This document shows, piece by piece, positions 35,595-44,990 of a stretch of 64,000 nt of DNA. The notes under the pieces were generated by a model. The model was not told the DNA's origin. It was given only the letters and a program-made list of their open reading frames with translations, and did not search any database. The translations under genes and the position numbers were made by a program. Each line of letters starts with the position of its first letter. Positions within the stretch are counted from its first letter, which is position 1. This DNA comes from Terrilactibacillus tamarindi (GTDB lineage: Bacteria; Bacillota; Bacilli; Bacillales; Sporolactobacillaceae), in the NCBI RefSeq assembly GCF_009718825.1, contig NZ_WNHB01000007.1, positions 62,001 to 126,000 of the forward strand, given 5' to 3'.

Positions 35595-36745
35595 TCAAGA
35601 ATATCATTGTTAAAGTGAGAGAAACACCTTACTTTGGCTTACTTAACATCACGATTTTATTATCTTTAAGTTTCATCTATGCCATGTTTCAAGGTGGCTT
35701 TGTCAGTTGGTTTATTTTTTACTCTTTTTTACCTATCGTCTTATATATTGTTTTATTGCAAGTATATCCACTCCGTCACATCCATGTTAAGAGAGCTATA
35801 TCAACAAAATTAGCAAAAGCAGGGGAAACTTTAACGATTGAGTTGACCATAACAAGAAAATGGCCACTACCCCTTTTTATCTTTACAATCATGGATGAGG
35901 TACCTTCAACGGTGATAGATTCAAGTCAACAGGGAAAAATGATGGTCCTTTTTTGGGGAAAGCGTCAGATGACCCTTCAATATGTTATCCCCCAGATACA
36001 AAGGGGAGAGCATACCTTCGAATATGTGACCTTGCTTATCGGTGATCCCTTTGGATTCTATCAAAAAAAGGTCCGTATCCCAGTGCGTACCATTGTTCTT
36101 GTCTACCCGGCTATTCACACGATTGCTCATCCAACAAAGGATCAACAAGGCATGGTTCCGACTTATTATGATGTTGAAAAGGATCTAACAAGTTTATCAG
36201 GAATCAGAGCCTATCAATCCGGTGATCGCCTGAGTTGGTTGGATTGGAAAACCACGGCAAGAACGAATCAGTTGGCAACAAAACAATTCGATACAATAAA
36301 GCAGCGTCATGCGACGATTGTCATGGATCTTAAAACTCATCACGATGATCAATTTGAGAGGAGTGTGTCCTTCTGCGCATCCCTTGCTCAAGTTCTGCTG
36401 AAAAACGGTTACACGTTAGAATTAAAACAGATTGGCTCGATGTCTTCACTAGTACCACGTGCCGCGGGTGATTATCAAATGTCCATAATCTATCAAACTC
36501 TTGCTAGATTAAGTCCAAACCATCAAGATAACTCAGATGGATATGTACTTGATGATAGGCAGCAAGGCACGGTTTATTATTATGTGATGGTCCATTTTTC
36601 AGAACATCAGTTCAGATTGTTAAAAAAAGCCGCAACAGAGGCGCATCCAATCCATGTCTTTGTCATGGTGGATAAGGAAGTTAAGATGTCCAAGCATTTA
36701 GATGTTGCGGGTTCTCCATTTTTTCATCTTTACCGAATAGGGTAA
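35591..36745 (+). CDS. DUF58 domain membrane protein (YeaD-like)
   Basis: 384 residues. Two membrane segments near residues 17-60, then an extracytoplasmic/immunoglobulin-like stretch. The DUF58 core (~195-330) has RAYQSGDRLSWLDWKTTART, the family signature, preceded by DVEKDLTSLSGI. It is the usual partner of the MoxR ATPase encoded just upstream (ATGA overlap) and of the transglutaminase gene 22 bases downstream. Exact function unknown; some homologues affect envelope integrity. Confidence 0.93.
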   Translation: MIKNIIVKVRETPYFGLLNITILLSLSFIYAMFQGGFVSWFIFYSFLPIVLYIVLLQVYPLRHIHVKRAISTKLAKAGETLTIELTITRKWPLPLFIFTIMDEVPSTVIDSSQQGKMMVLFWGKRQMTLQYVIPQIQRGEHTFEYVTLLIGDPFGFYQKKVRIPVRTIVLVYPAIHTIAHPTKDQQGMVPTYYDVEKDLTSLSGIRAYQSGDRLSWLDWKTTARTNQLATKQFDTIKQRHATIVMDLKTHHDDQFERSVSFCASLAQVLLKNGYTLELKQIGSMSSLVPRAAGDYQMSIIYQTLARLSPNHQDNSDGYVLDDRQQGTVYYYVMVHFSEHQFRLLKKAATEAHPIHVFVMVDKEVKMSKHLDVAGSPFFHLYRIG

Positions 36746-36767
36746 TAAAGGCAGGTGACCGACCCTC

Positions 36768-38993
36768 ATGAACAAACAAAAAAGCCATGCTTTTGATATA
36801 GCTTTATATTGTCTTGCCTTTCTCATCTTATGGGAATGGGCAAGACCAATTAATGAACTTATGAACCTAAATAAAGGCTATGTATTCATCTTCTTCATTG
36901 CTGGAACTTTGTTAGTATCTTACTTACGCATTTCCATGTGGCTGAGTCTCATCTTAAAAGCACTAGCCCTTTTTTATTGTCTTCATGCCTTGTTTTTCTA
37001 TCAAGATCCGTTGTTAAGTTTTGATTGGATTGATTATCTTTTTCAAGAACTGAATCAAAATTTTATTTTTCTTATCAATCGGAATTACGCTGGTTTTACA
37101 GATCTGTTTCGTATTTTTGTTTTTTTCATTCTATTGTGGTTGATAACCTATTTAATGCACCATTGGTTAATCCAAGCACGTCGATTTTTACTCTTTCTTT
37201 TTATTACATTAGTGTACTTAGGGATTTTGGATACCTTTACAGACTATCAAGCTACTGGCGCTATCGTGGTTGTAATTGTAGCTGGATTGCTTTTAATGAG
37301 CTGTTTAAAAATGGCTCGAATGCAAGATGATCAAGTTCGATTCATCACAAAACATTTTAAAAAGATATGGTTAATGAGTATTGTATGTATCCTGCTCGTC
37401 CTCACATTTATCGGTTTTAGAGCACCCAAGTCAGATTCAAAATGGCCAGATCCTGTTCCATATATATCGCAAGTCATGCAAGGTCATTCTAGTCTGCCTC
37501 TTTCGGTACCCCATCGAATTGGCTACGATGAAGACGATTCACGACTTGGAGGATCGTTTACGATGGATGAGACGCCTCTGTTTCATGCAGAAGTTGCAGG
37601 CGAAAGATACTGGCGTATTGAATCAAAAGATCGGTATACAGGAAAAGGATGGGTGAATACGAAAAATCGATTTACCGCCTTACAGAAACCTTATGATCAA
37701 TTCGATACATTAAAGCTATATGAAAAGGGAGCGACCTTAGCCAAACAGGAAATTTCCGTTCGATTTGTAAGTAATAGTCATGACTTTCTACCTTATTCAG
37801 ATCAGCTAACCCATCTTTTTATCCAGAATCGACCAATGAGTGTCAATCTTGAAAGTGGGAAATTAACGACGAATAATATGGATTCAGTAAAAAGTTATAA
37901 GATGGATGTGACTCATCCTATTTTTTCGATTACAAAATTGAAAAGTGTAAAGGATTTAAGTCAAGACCCGGCAGATATACGATCAGAATACACTCAATTA
38001 CCCAGTGAATTGCCAAACCGAGTGAGAGATTTAGCGGCAAAAATTACGGCTAAAGCCACAAATCGCTATGATCAGGCTAATGCGATCGTCAATTACCTGA
38101 CATCAGGACGCTTTGAGTATCGGTCAGACGATATCCCATTTCCGAAAAAAAATCAAGATTACGTCGATCAATTTTTATTTCAATCAAAGATTGGCTATTG
38201 TGATAATTTTTCTACGTCAATGGTTGTGATGCTTCGAACCATGGGCGTTCCAGCAAGATGGGTGAAGGGTTTTTCAACCGGGACGTATCAAGGCACGTCA
38301 AAACAAGGAAATCAAATGTATGAAATAAGAAATGCGGATGCTCATTCATGGGTAGAGGTCTATTTTCCAGGAAGCGGTTGGGTTCCATTCGAGCCGACCA
38401 AATCGTTTTCAAGTGTAGCCGAATTTAAAAATGATGGGAAAACCACAAACCCATCCCGTTCAGAGGCTACATCAAAAAATAATAACCATGAACAACAGCA
38501 ACAACCAAAGCAAAAACAAAACGGACAAAAACAGCAACGAACAGAAACGCAAAAACAGCAGCAAGAACCAAAAAATGAGACGATAAAAGAGGATAAACGG
38601 CATCACTCAATATCTACAAAAACATGGTTGCTAGTAAGTATACTAAGTGTTGTTATCATTGCGGCTGTTACTTGGTTCACTCGTAAAAAATGGCTATCAT
38701 GGATATTCTTGAATCGGCTGAACAAGAGTCTAAGACAAGAAGACTTTTATTTAAATGAGACCTACACGCTTCTTAAAAGATGGTTAGATACGAAGGGACT
38801 TGTAAATAATGTCAATCTGACCTTGCGTGAATATGCAGAGAAGGTTGACGAAAAATTAAATCGTTCCGATATGACGACTTTAACAAAATATTATGAGCAA
38901 ATGATTTATGGAAATAGAGATTCATTTACTAACGAACAAATTAAAATAATGATCGAATGTTGCGAAAATATAATAAAGAAATGGGATGCTTGA
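36768..38993 (+). CDS. Transglutaminase-like TgpA family membrane protein (YebA-like)
   Basis: 741 residues. Five or six N-terminal membrane segments (~10-220) form the TgpA_N region. An external transglutaminase/papain-fold domain (~440-560) carries the Cys in IGYCDNFSTSMVVMLRTMGV, His in NADAHSWVEVYFP and FEPTKSF. A Q/K-rich linker (EQQQQPKQKQNGQKQQ) precedes a last membrane segment (~620-640) and a cytoplasmic tail with a DUF4129-like helix. Third gene of the moxR operon; closes with a terminator at 39063. Confidence 0.93.
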   Translation: MNKQKSHAFDIALYCLAFLILWEWARPINELMNLNKGYVFIFFIAGTLLVSYLRISMWLSLILKALALFYCLHALFFYQDPLLSFDWIDYLFQELNQNFIFLINRNYAGFTDLFRIFVFFILLWLITYLMHHWLIQARRFLLFLFITLVYLGILDTFTDYQATGAIVVVIVAGLLLMSCLKMARMQDDQVRFITKHFKKIWLMSIVCILLVLTFIGFRAPKSDSKWPDPVPYISQVMQGHSSLPLSVPHRIGYDEDDSRLGGSFTMDETPLFHAEVAGERYWRIESKDRYTGKGWVNTKNRFTALQKPYDQFDTLKLYEKGATLAKQEISVRFVSNSHDFLPYSDQLTHLFIQNRPMSVNLESGKLTTNNMDSVKSYKMDVTHPIFSITKLKSVKDLSQDPADIRSEYTQLPSELPNRVRDLAAKITAKATNRYDQANAIVNYLTSGRFEYRSDDIPFPKKNQDYVDQFLFQSKIGYCDNFSTSMVVMLRTMGVPARWVKGFSTGTYQGTSKQGNQMYEIRNADAHSWVEVYFPGSGWVPFEPTKSFSSVAEFKNDGKTTNPSRSEATSKNNNHEQQQQPKQKQNGQKQQRTETQKQQQEPKNETIKEDKRHHSISTKTWLLVSILSVVIIAAVTWFTRKKWLSWIFLNRLNKSLRQEDFYLNETYTLLKRWLDTKGLVNNVNLTLREYAEKVDEKLNRSDMTTLTKYYEQMIYGNRDSFTNEQIKIMIECCENIIKKWDA

Positions 38994-39062
38994 TGAACGA
39001 TGTCGAACTTGTTAGAATGATTTCATGAGATTGTTTTAGCAAGGAAAGTAGTGTTGGGCATT

Positions 39063-39106
39063 AAAAGGACTAGTGGTTTACTTCTTTTGTAGACTCTAGT
39101 TCTTTT
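39063..39106 (+). terminator. Terminator of the moxR-DUF58-tgpA operon
   Basis: AAAAGGACTAG / CTAGTTCTTTT (39063-39073, 39096-39106), 11 bp with one G-U, longish loop. Confidence 0.65.
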
Positions 39107-39124
39107 CATGAGATTTCATAAAGT

Positions 39125-39333
39125 GAAACTTCCATCAGTGGGGATTTTTCGACGCACAGGATGTGCTAGTGCAGGCGTTGCGACAGGACGTCGCGTTTTT
39201 AGCCTGCGTCATCCCCCACTGATGGAAAGCCTGAACCAATCGGACCTTTACGGGCAGTTGATCCACCGCCTACCTTCCTAAAAAACTCAGAAAATTGAGG
39301 TGGGGGTCTTTACTCGCCGTTAAGGCGGCATTG
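39125..39333 (+). repeat. Structured intergenic repeat, copy 3 (long form)
   Basis: CTTCCATCAGTGGGG / CCCCACTGATGG enclose an inserted module with hairpins GCAC-AGGAT-GTGC (about 39154-39166) and GCGAC-AGGAC-GTCGC (about 39180-39194), within outer GCAGGC/GCCTGC. Then CTGAACCAATCGGACCTTTA, a hairpin GATCCACCGCCTA / TGAGGTGGGGGTC, and CGCCGTTAAGGCGG. Copy 2 lacks the inserted module and the middle hairpin. It fills most of the 464-base gap between tgpA and guaA. No guanine riboswitch or PurBox is recognised in that gap. Confidence 0.75.
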
Positions 39334-39457
39334 ACATATGAAGGTCCTTTTTTTAGAAGAGCAAGAAAAAATCTACTCTGTCAAAGCTTCTAAGGGATTT
39401 ACTATAGGATTGGCATTAAAGTAGATGAGATAAAAGTATATTAGATGGGGTGTATCA

Positions 39458-40996
39458 ATGGAAAATCATCAAGATTCGATTATTGTTATGGATTTCGGTG
39501 GCCAATACAATCAACTTATTGCTAGGCGGATCCGTGACTTGGGTGTTTACAGTGAACTATTGCCAAACACACTAACAGCTGAAGAAATCCGCAAAAAAAA
39601 TCCAAAAGGCATTATTTTTTCTGGTGGTCCTAACAGTGTTTATGGTGAAGGTTCACCAAAATGTGATCCAGAAATTTTTGAACTCGGCATTCCAATTTTA
39701 GGTATTTGTTATGGCATGCAATTAATGAGTGTGCATTATGGTGCGAAAGTTGAAAGAGCCTCACATCGTGAATATGGAAAAGCTTCCATCAGTGTAAATC
39801 CAGGCAGTGAACTATATGAGAACCAACCGACCGACCAAACGGTGTGGATGAGTCATGGAGACTTAGTGATTGCTCCGCCTGAAGATTTCGTCGTCGATGC
39901 AAGCAGTTCATCTTGTCCAGTTGCTGCGATGAGTAATAAAGCTAAAGGCCTTTATGGCGTGCAATATCATCCAGAAGTAAGACATAGTGAACATGGAAAT
40001 GACTTGTTGAAAAACTTTATCGTTAATGTTTGTAAAGCAGAAACGACATGGACAATGGAACATTTTATTGATGAAAAAGTTGAAGAGATCCGTAAAGGTG
40101 TTGGCGATAAAAAAGTTCTATGTGCTCTTAGTGGAGGCGTAGATTCTTCTGTTGCTGCAGCACTTGTTCATAAAGCGATTGGTGATCAATTATACTGCGT
40201 CTTTGTTGACCATGGTTTGCTCCGTAAAGGTGAATCAGATCAAGTCGTCGATGTTTTCCAAAATCAATTTAACATGAACTTTATTCGCGTCGATGCTAAG
40301 GATCGTTTCCTAGATAAATTAGCTGGTGTAAGTGATCCAGAGAAAAAACGTAAAATCATTGGTAATGAATTTATTTATCTTTTTGAAGAAGAAGCAAAAA
40401 AATTAGATGATATTTCCTTCTTGGTACAAGGAACCCTCTATACTGATATCGTCGAAAGTGGTACAGATACAGCACAAACGATTAAATCTCACCACAACGT
40501 AGGCGGTCTACCAGAAGACATGAGCTTCGATCTCATTGAACCGTTGAATACATTATTCAAAGATGAAGTTCGCCGACTCGGTTCTGAGTTAGGTCTTTCA
40601 GATGATATCGTTTGGCGTCAACCATTCCCAGGCCCCGGCCTTGGAATCCGTGTGCTTGGCGAAATAACGGAAGACAAGCTTGAAATTGTCCGTGAATCTG
40701 ATGCCATTCTTCGCGAAGAAATTAAAAACGCTGGTCTTGATCGAGACATTTGGCAATACTTCACCGTCCTCCCTGGAATTCGAAGTGTTGGCGTTATGGG
40801 CGATGGTAGAACGTATGATCACTGTATCGCCATTCGTGCCGTTACCTCAATCGACGGTATGACAAGTGACTGGGCCCGAATCCCTTGGGAAGTGCTTGAA
40901 AAAGTCTCAGTTCGCATTGTTAACGAAGTCGATCACGTTAACCGCGTCGTGTATGACATTACAAGTAAGCCACCTGCAACGATTGAGTGGGAATAA
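39458..40996 (+). CDS. guaA: GMP synthase (glutamine-hydrolysing)
   Basis: 512 residues. The N-terminal class I glutamine amidotransferase domain has catalytic C84 (LGICYGMQ) and H171-x-E173 (QYHPEV). The ATP-pyrophosphatase domain starts with SGGVDS (225-230), and the C-terminal dimerisation domain ends [18 protein letters not shown]. It converts XMP to GMP. ATG start with GATGGGG upstream. The 3' end of guaA is a widely used integration site, and here the conjugative element begins right behind the stop codon. Confidence 0.98.
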   Translation: MENHQDSIIVMDFGGQYNQLIARRIRDLGVYSELLPNTLTAEEIRKKNPKGIIFSGGPNSVYGEGSPKCDPEIFELGIPILGICYGMQLMSVHYGAKVERASHREYGKASISVNPGSELYENQPTDQTVWMSHGDLVIAPPEDFVVDASSSSCPVAAMSNKAKGLYGVQYHPEVRHSEHGNDLLKNFIVNVCKAETTWTMEHFIDEKVEEIRKGVGDKKVLCALSGGVDSSVAAALVHKAIGDQLYCVFVDHGLLRKGESDQVVDVFQNQFNMNFIRVDAKDRFLDKLAGVSDPEKKRKIIGNEFIYLFEEEAKKLDDISFLVQGTLYTDIVESGTDTAQTIKSHHNVGGLPEDMSFDLIEPLNTLFKDEVRRLGSELGLSDDIVWRQPFPGPGLGIRVLGEITEDKLEIVRESDAILREEIKNAGLDRDIWQYFTVLPGIRSVGVMGDGRTYDHCIAIRAVTSIDGMTSDWARIPWEVLEKVSVRIVNEVDHVNRVVYDITSKPPATIEWE

Positions 40997-41086
40997 AGTA
41001 GATACCTCGTTTGGTGTCAAAACGTTGATTTAACAGCATTTTTGGCAAAGGTAAAATGGATAAAAACACTTAAATTGATAAGGATC

Positions 41087-41194
41087 TCCGCCAAAATTCC
41101 GCCAAGGACCGGAGTCAGAGAACCGTATCAGTTCGAGGTTCAGAAGGTATATTTTGAAGAATATGCCTTCTTTTTTATTTTATTTTTCCGCCAA
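41087..41194 (+). repeat. Three TCCGCCAA direct repeats near the element's left end
   Basis: TCCGCCAA occurs at 41087-41094, 41098-41105 and 41187-41194. Short direct repeats at element ends are typical arm-type sites for tyrosine integrases, but no integrase gene is in the window to confirm. The surrounding 410-base gap between guaA and the first conjugation gene otherwise contains only the two hairpins listed. Confidence 0.4.
41142..41178 (+). terminator. Terminator after guaA
   Basis: AGAAGGTATATT / AATATGCCTTCT (41142-41153, 41160-41171) with one G-U pair, followed by TTTTTATTTTA. Confidence 0.85.
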
Positions 41195-41249
41195 GTCATT
41201 CTGTTTCGAAAGGTACCATCACTGTGTCACAAATTTTAATCAATCCTGT

Positions 41250-41280
41250 GCTGAGATGAGAAATCATTTCAGCCTTTTTA
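41250..41280 (+). terminator. Second hairpin between guaA and the conjugation operon
   Basis: GCTGAGATGA / TCATTTCAGC (41250-41259, 41264-41273) with one G-U, followed by CTTTTTATTT. It would shield the element from guaA read-through. Confidence 0.7.
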
Positions 41281-41406
41281 TTTCAAGTTTTTGGTGTTGG
41301 AAGGGATGTGCTTTCACCAGAGCATCTCGCTCTTTTCCCGACAAAATTTAAGCTTGAATCAGCGTATTAATCAAAACAAAATTATTTACAGAAAGGAAAA
41401 TGATTT

Positions 41407-41721
41407 ATGGAACTGAAACACATTATTCCAAACGTTGAAAAGACATTTGGAAACCTCGAATATGCTGGAGAAGGCAATGTAGAACAGCGCCGGGTTAATG
41501 GTCGCACGATGATCCTTTCCCGCAGCTACAATTTGTATTCCGACATCCAGCGAGCGGACGATATCGTTTTGGTGTTACCACCGGAAGCGGGTGAAAAGCA
41601 TTTTGAAGTAGAAGACAAGGTGAAATTGATCAATCCTCGAATTACCGCAGAGGGTTATAAAATTGGTGCTCGTGGTTTTACAAATTATATTCTCCATGCA
41701 GACGATATGGTGAAAGCATAA
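41407..41721 (+). CDS. DUF961 family conjugation protein (Tn916 Orf23 / YdcP-like)
   Basis: 104 residues with ATG start behind GAAAGGAAAA. The sequence TFGNLEYAGEGNVEQRRVNG and RSYNLYSDIQRADDIVLVLP is typical of DUF961, found at the start of conjugation operons in Tn916 (orf23/orf22) and ICEBs1 (ydcO/ydcP). In ICEBs1 the HelP helicase processivity protein belongs to this family and aids rolling-circle replication with PcrA. A second DUF961 gene follows after 12 bases. Confidence 0.9.
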   Translation: MELKHIIPNVEKTFGNLEYAGEGNVEQRRVNGRTMILSRSYNLYSDIQRADDIVLVLPPEAGEKHFEVEDKVKLINPRITAEGYKIGARGFTNYILHADDMVKA

Positions 41722-41733
41722 GGAGGGCAAAAA

Positions 41734-42102
41734 ATGAGATTAGCTGAAGGCATTGTGATTGATAAGGACAAGACATTTGGTGCGCTGAAATTCTCCGCAC
41801 TCCGCCGTGAAGTGCGCGTGAATAATGAGGACGGGACGGTTAGTGATGAAATTAAAGAACGGACTTATGACCTTAAATCCCGTGGACAAGGACGCATGAT
41901 ACAGGTCAGTATTCCGGCTGCCGTCCCGTTAAAAGAGTTTGACTATAATGCCGAAGTGGAACTGATCAACCCGGTAGCGGATACAGTAGCGACTGCCACA
42001 TTTTTGGGAGCGGATGTGGACTGGTATATCAAGGCCGAGGACATAGCGCTGAAAAATAAACAAGCCGTCCCCCATCCGCAGCCACAAACTAAAGGAAAGT
42101 AA
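41734..42102 (+). CDS. DUF961 family protein (Tn916 Orf22-like)
   Basis: 122 residues behind GGAGGGC. Shares the KTFGALKFSALRREVRVNNE start pattern with the previous gene and is the second DUF961 paralogue, as in Tn916. ELINPVADTVATATFLGADV aligns with the C-terminal part of Orf23-like proteins. By analogy with ICEBs1 HelP, it may be the helicase processivity factor; sequence alone does not decide which of the two copies does this. Confidence 0.9.
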   Translation: MRLAEGIVIDKDKTFGALKFSALRREVRVNNEDGTVSDEIKERTYDLKSRGQGRMIQVSIPAAVPLKEFDYNAEVELINPVADTVATATFLGADVDWYIKAEDIALKNKQAVPHPQPQTKGK

Positions 42103-42132
42103 TGCCATTTCATTTTCCGGAAAGGATCATTT

Positions 42133-43533
42133 ATGAAACATTTCATCTATAAAGGAAAAAGGATTCGAGCGGGTGATCAACATCTTGTCTTTCGATTTGC
42201 TGCTACCTCACTCGTTCTTGTTTTCCTATTCGTGTTGCTGGCCTTTCATGGGAAGCGGCTCATGCTAATGGACTGGAAGAAGGTACGACTTTTGCATGAA
42301 GGCAGCTTGCAGTTTGCTATCACGCCCTATCTCATGTTCAGTGTCAGTGTAGCTGCAGGAATAAGCATGCTTGTGGCCGGCCTTTATTACCACTTTCATC
42401 GAGATAGAGTGAAACAGCTCGTGCACCGCCAAAAGCTAGCCAAAATGATCCTAGAAAATAAATGGTATGAATCCGAACAGGTGCAACATGACGGGCTCTT
42501 TAAAGACCTACCATCCGGCAGGCCAAAGGAGAGAATCCGCCATTTCCCAAAGATGTATTACCGGCTCAAAGATGGACTGATTCACATCCACGTAGAAATT
42601 ACGTTGGGTAAATATCAGGATCAGCTCCTGCACTTGGAAAAGAAGCTGGAAAGTGGCTTGTACTGTGAACTGGTGGACAAAGAGCTCAAGGATTCTTATC
42701 TAGAATATACCCTGCTCTATGATACGATTACGAATCGTATTTCCATTGAAGAAGTCACTGCTAAAGACGGGCGCTTAAAGCTGATGAAGTCTGTTTATTG
42801 GGAGTATGATAAGTTACCTCATATGCTCATTGCTGGGGGAACAGGCGGAGGAAAAACCTACTTCATCTTCTCACTCATTGAAGCCTTAGCGCGCACAAAC
42901 GCCATGCTTTATGTCCTTGACCCAAAAAATTCGGATCTTGCTGATCTTTCTGAAGTCATGCCGAATGTCCATCATCAGAAAGAAGACATGATGGCCTGTC
43001 TGAACCAGTTTTATGACAGTATGATGGAACGCAGTGAAGCCATGAAACAGATGACTGGCTACAAGACCGGAGAGAACTATGCTTATCTGGGATTGCCCGC
43101 TCACTTCCTCATCTTTGATGAATACGTGGCGTTCATGGAAATGCTTGGGAAAGAGAGTTCTGTTGTTTTAACCAAGTTGAAACGGATCGTCATGCTTGGG
43201 AGACAGGCCGGGTACTTCCTGATCCTTGCCTGCCAGCGTCCAGACGCTAAATTTTTAGGCGATGGGATTCGTGACCAATTCAACTTCCGTGTGGCCTTGG
43301 GACGCATGTCGGAAATGGGCTACAGCATGATGTTTGGTGAGGTGGAAAAGGATTTTTTCCTAAAACAAATCAAAGGGCGAGGTTATGTGGATACAGGGAC
43401 AAGTGTCATCTCAGAGTTTTATACCCCTTTAGTCCCTAAAGGACACAATTTTATAAAAGAGATTGGAACACTGATAAGAAGCAGGCAGGACGGACAGGCG
43501 GCGTGCGAAGCGAAAGCCGAAGGGACGGACTAG
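42133..43533 (+). CDS. FtsK/SpoIIIE-type coupling ATPase (Tn916 Orf21 / ConQ)
   Basis: 466 residues. Two N-terminal membrane segments (~18-42 and ~72-92), then the motor domain with Walker A GGTGGGKTY (about 235-243) and Walker B HFLIFDEYVAFME. This is the type IV coupling protein that delivers the relaxase-DNA complex to the secretion channel. The gene runs up to the oriT region and its last codons (RQDGQAACEAKAEGTD) overlap no other gene. Length matches Tn916 Orf21. Confidence 0.95.
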   Translation: MKHFIYKGKRIRAGDQHLVFRFAATSLVLVFLFVLLAFHGKRLMLMDWKKVRLLHEGSLQFAITPYLMFSVSVAAGISMLVAGLYYHFHRDRVKQLVHRQKLAKMILENKWYESEQVQHDGLFKDLPSGRPKERIRHFPKMYYRLKDGLIHIHVEITLGKYQDQLLHLEKKLESGLYCELVDKELKDSYLEYTLLYDTITNRISIEEVTAKDGRLKLMKSVYWEYDKLPHMLIAGGTGGGKTYFIFSLIEALARTNAMLYVLDPKNSDLADLSEVMPNVHHQKEDMMACLNQFYDSMMERSEAMKQMTGYKTGENYAYLGLPAHFLIFDEYVAFMEMLGKESSVVLTKLKRIVMLGRQAGYFLILACQRPDAKFLGDGIRDQFNFRVALGRMSEMGYSMMFGEVEKDFFLKQIKGRGYVDTGTSVISEFYTPLVPKGHNFIKEIGTLIRSRQDGQAACEAKAEGTD

Positions 43534-43543
43534 CCTGCTGCTG

Positions 43544-43595
43544 GTGTGGCGTCAGCCACGCCAGCGATTTAGCCCCCCGTATCTAACAGGGGGGC
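43544..43595 (+). other. oriT: Origin of transfer (oriT), Tn916/ICEBs1 type
   Basis: GCCCCCC-GTATCTAACA-GGGGGGC (43572-43595) is the inverted repeat that flanks the nic site in Tn916 and ICEBs1 relatives; the loop GTATCTAACA is as I recall it for Tn916. A second stem GTGTGGC/GCCACGC (43544-43550, 43555-43561) lies just upstream. Location between the coupling protein and relaxase genes agrees with both elements. Confidence 0.85.
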
Positions 43596-43665
43596 ACAAA
43601 TACAATAAAAAACAGTTTCAAAATCCAGTAAACACCCTATTCTGTCTAGGTTTCTGGAATTTTTG

Positions 43666-43707
43666 GAGGATGTCAACTATGCCCCTTTCAGTTGACATCC
43701 TCTTTTT
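43666..43707 (+). terminator. Strong hairpin between oriT and relaxase gene
   Basis: GAGGATGTCAACT / AGTTGACATCCTC (43666-43678, 43690-43702) is a perfect 13-bp stem followed by TTTTTG, 17 bases before the relaxase start. It fits an intrinsic terminator, which would attenuate relaxase expression. Confidence 0.75.
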
Positions 43708-43723
43708 GATTGGAGGGTAATCA

Positions 43724-44926
43724 TTGAGCGAAAATGATTTATGGGTACAACATCTGAAGGAAAAGCGGCTTTCATACGGCCTTTCACAAAATCGCCTGGC
43801 GGTTGTTGCCGGAATGACCAGACAGTATCTCAACGATATTGAAAACAGCAGGGCTTCCCCATCGGATGACATCAAAACGGCGTTACTAAAAGCATTGGAA
43901 CGGCTCAATCCCGATGCACCACTTGAGATGCTGTTTGACTATGTGCGGATACGATTCCCAACCACGGATGTGAAGCATGTCATTGAAGACATTCTGCTTT
44001 TGAAAATGAACTACATGCTTCATGAAGACTATGGCTTCTATTCCTACACGGAACATTACGCTTTGGGAGATATTTTTGTGATGGTCTCTCCTGATGAACA
44101 AAAAGGTGTGCTGCTGGAACTGAAAGGACGAGGCTGCCGCCAGTTTGAGGGATTCCTTTTAGCCCAACACCGAAGCTGGACCGACTTTTTCATGGATGCC
44201 ATCTGCGAGGGCGGTGTATTCAAGAGGCTGGACTTAGCGATCAATGACAAGGCAGACATTTTGGATATTCCGCAGCTGACGGAAAAATGCCGACATGAAG
44301 AATGTATTTCTGTGTTTCGCAGCTTTAAAAGTTACCGTAGCGGCGAGCTCATCCGCCGAGAGGAAAAGGAAGCCATGGGGCACACGCTCTATATCGGTTC
44401 TCTAAAAAGTGAAATCTATTTCTGCCTTTATGAAAAGGACTACGAGCAGTATGCAAAGAGTGACATCCCTATCGACGAAGCCGAAGTCAAAAACCGATTT
44501 GAAATCCGCCTGAAAAACGAACGTGCCGATCACGCCATCCTTGACCTGATGGCTTACCACGATGCGGAGCGTACGGCTTTTTCCATCATCAACCGTTACC
44601 TGCGTTTTGTGGACAAAGTGGAAAATAAGCGACGCAGCACATGGAAAATGAACGAAAACTGGGCCTGGTTTATCGGAAAAAACCGGGAGAAATTGAAATT
44701 AACCACCCAACCGGAGCCGTATTCTTTTGACCGGACCTTAGGCTGGTTACAGCGACAGGTGGCCCCGACATTAAAAGTGGCGCTTTGGCTCGACCAGATC
44801 AAAGATACTACCGTCATTGATGACATGATCCGGCATGCCAAGCTCACGAAACGCCACGAAAAAATAGTCCAGCAGCAGGCCGATGCTGCCGAACAGATGG
44901 TCACGAATCATCATCGGCAAAAATGA
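43724..44926 (+). CDS. MobT relaxase with N-terminal HTH (Tn916 Orf20 / NicK-like)
   Basis: 400 residues, TTG start behind GGAGGG. Residues ~10-70 are a helix-turn-helix (LSYGLSQNRLAVVAGMTRQY, then LNDIENSR). The rest is a Rep_trans-type domain (HRSWTDFFMDAICEGGVFKR, LDLAINDK; NRFEIRLKNERADHAI; WLQRQVAPTLKVALWL), as in Tn916 Orf20 and ICEBs1 NicK, which nick oriT and start rolling-circle replication. The oriT for it lies 130 bases upstream. Length as in Tn916. Confidence 0.93.
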   Translation: MSENDLWVQHLKEKRLSYGLSQNRLAVVAGMTRQYLNDIENSRASPSDDIKTALLKALERLNPDAPLEMLFDYVRIRFPTTDVKHVIEDILLLKMNYMLHEDYGFYSYTEHYALGDIFVMVSPDEQKGVLLELKGRGCRQFEGFLLAQHRSWTDFFMDAICEGGVFKRLDLAINDKADILDIPQLTEKCRHEECISVFRSFKSYRSGELIRREEKEAMGHTLYIGSLKSEIYFCLYEKDYEQYAKSDIPIDEAEVKNRFEIRLKNERADHAILDLMAYHDAERTAFSIINRYLRFVDKVENKRRSTWKMNENWAWFIGKNREKLKLTTQPEPYSFDRTLGWLQRQVAPTLKVALWLDQIKDTTVIDDMIRHAKLTKRHEKIVQQQADAAEQMVTNHHRQK

Positions 44927-44990
44927 TCTTTAAACAATGCATCAACGAAATTTTAATCACAAATTGGATGTATAAAAGGAGAAATCGCTC

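Noticed and set aside
38994-39457. Guanine riboswitch or PurBox upstream of guaA
   Set aside because: No purine-riboswitch core or PurR box could be recognised; the gap is occupied by the terminator and the structured repeat.
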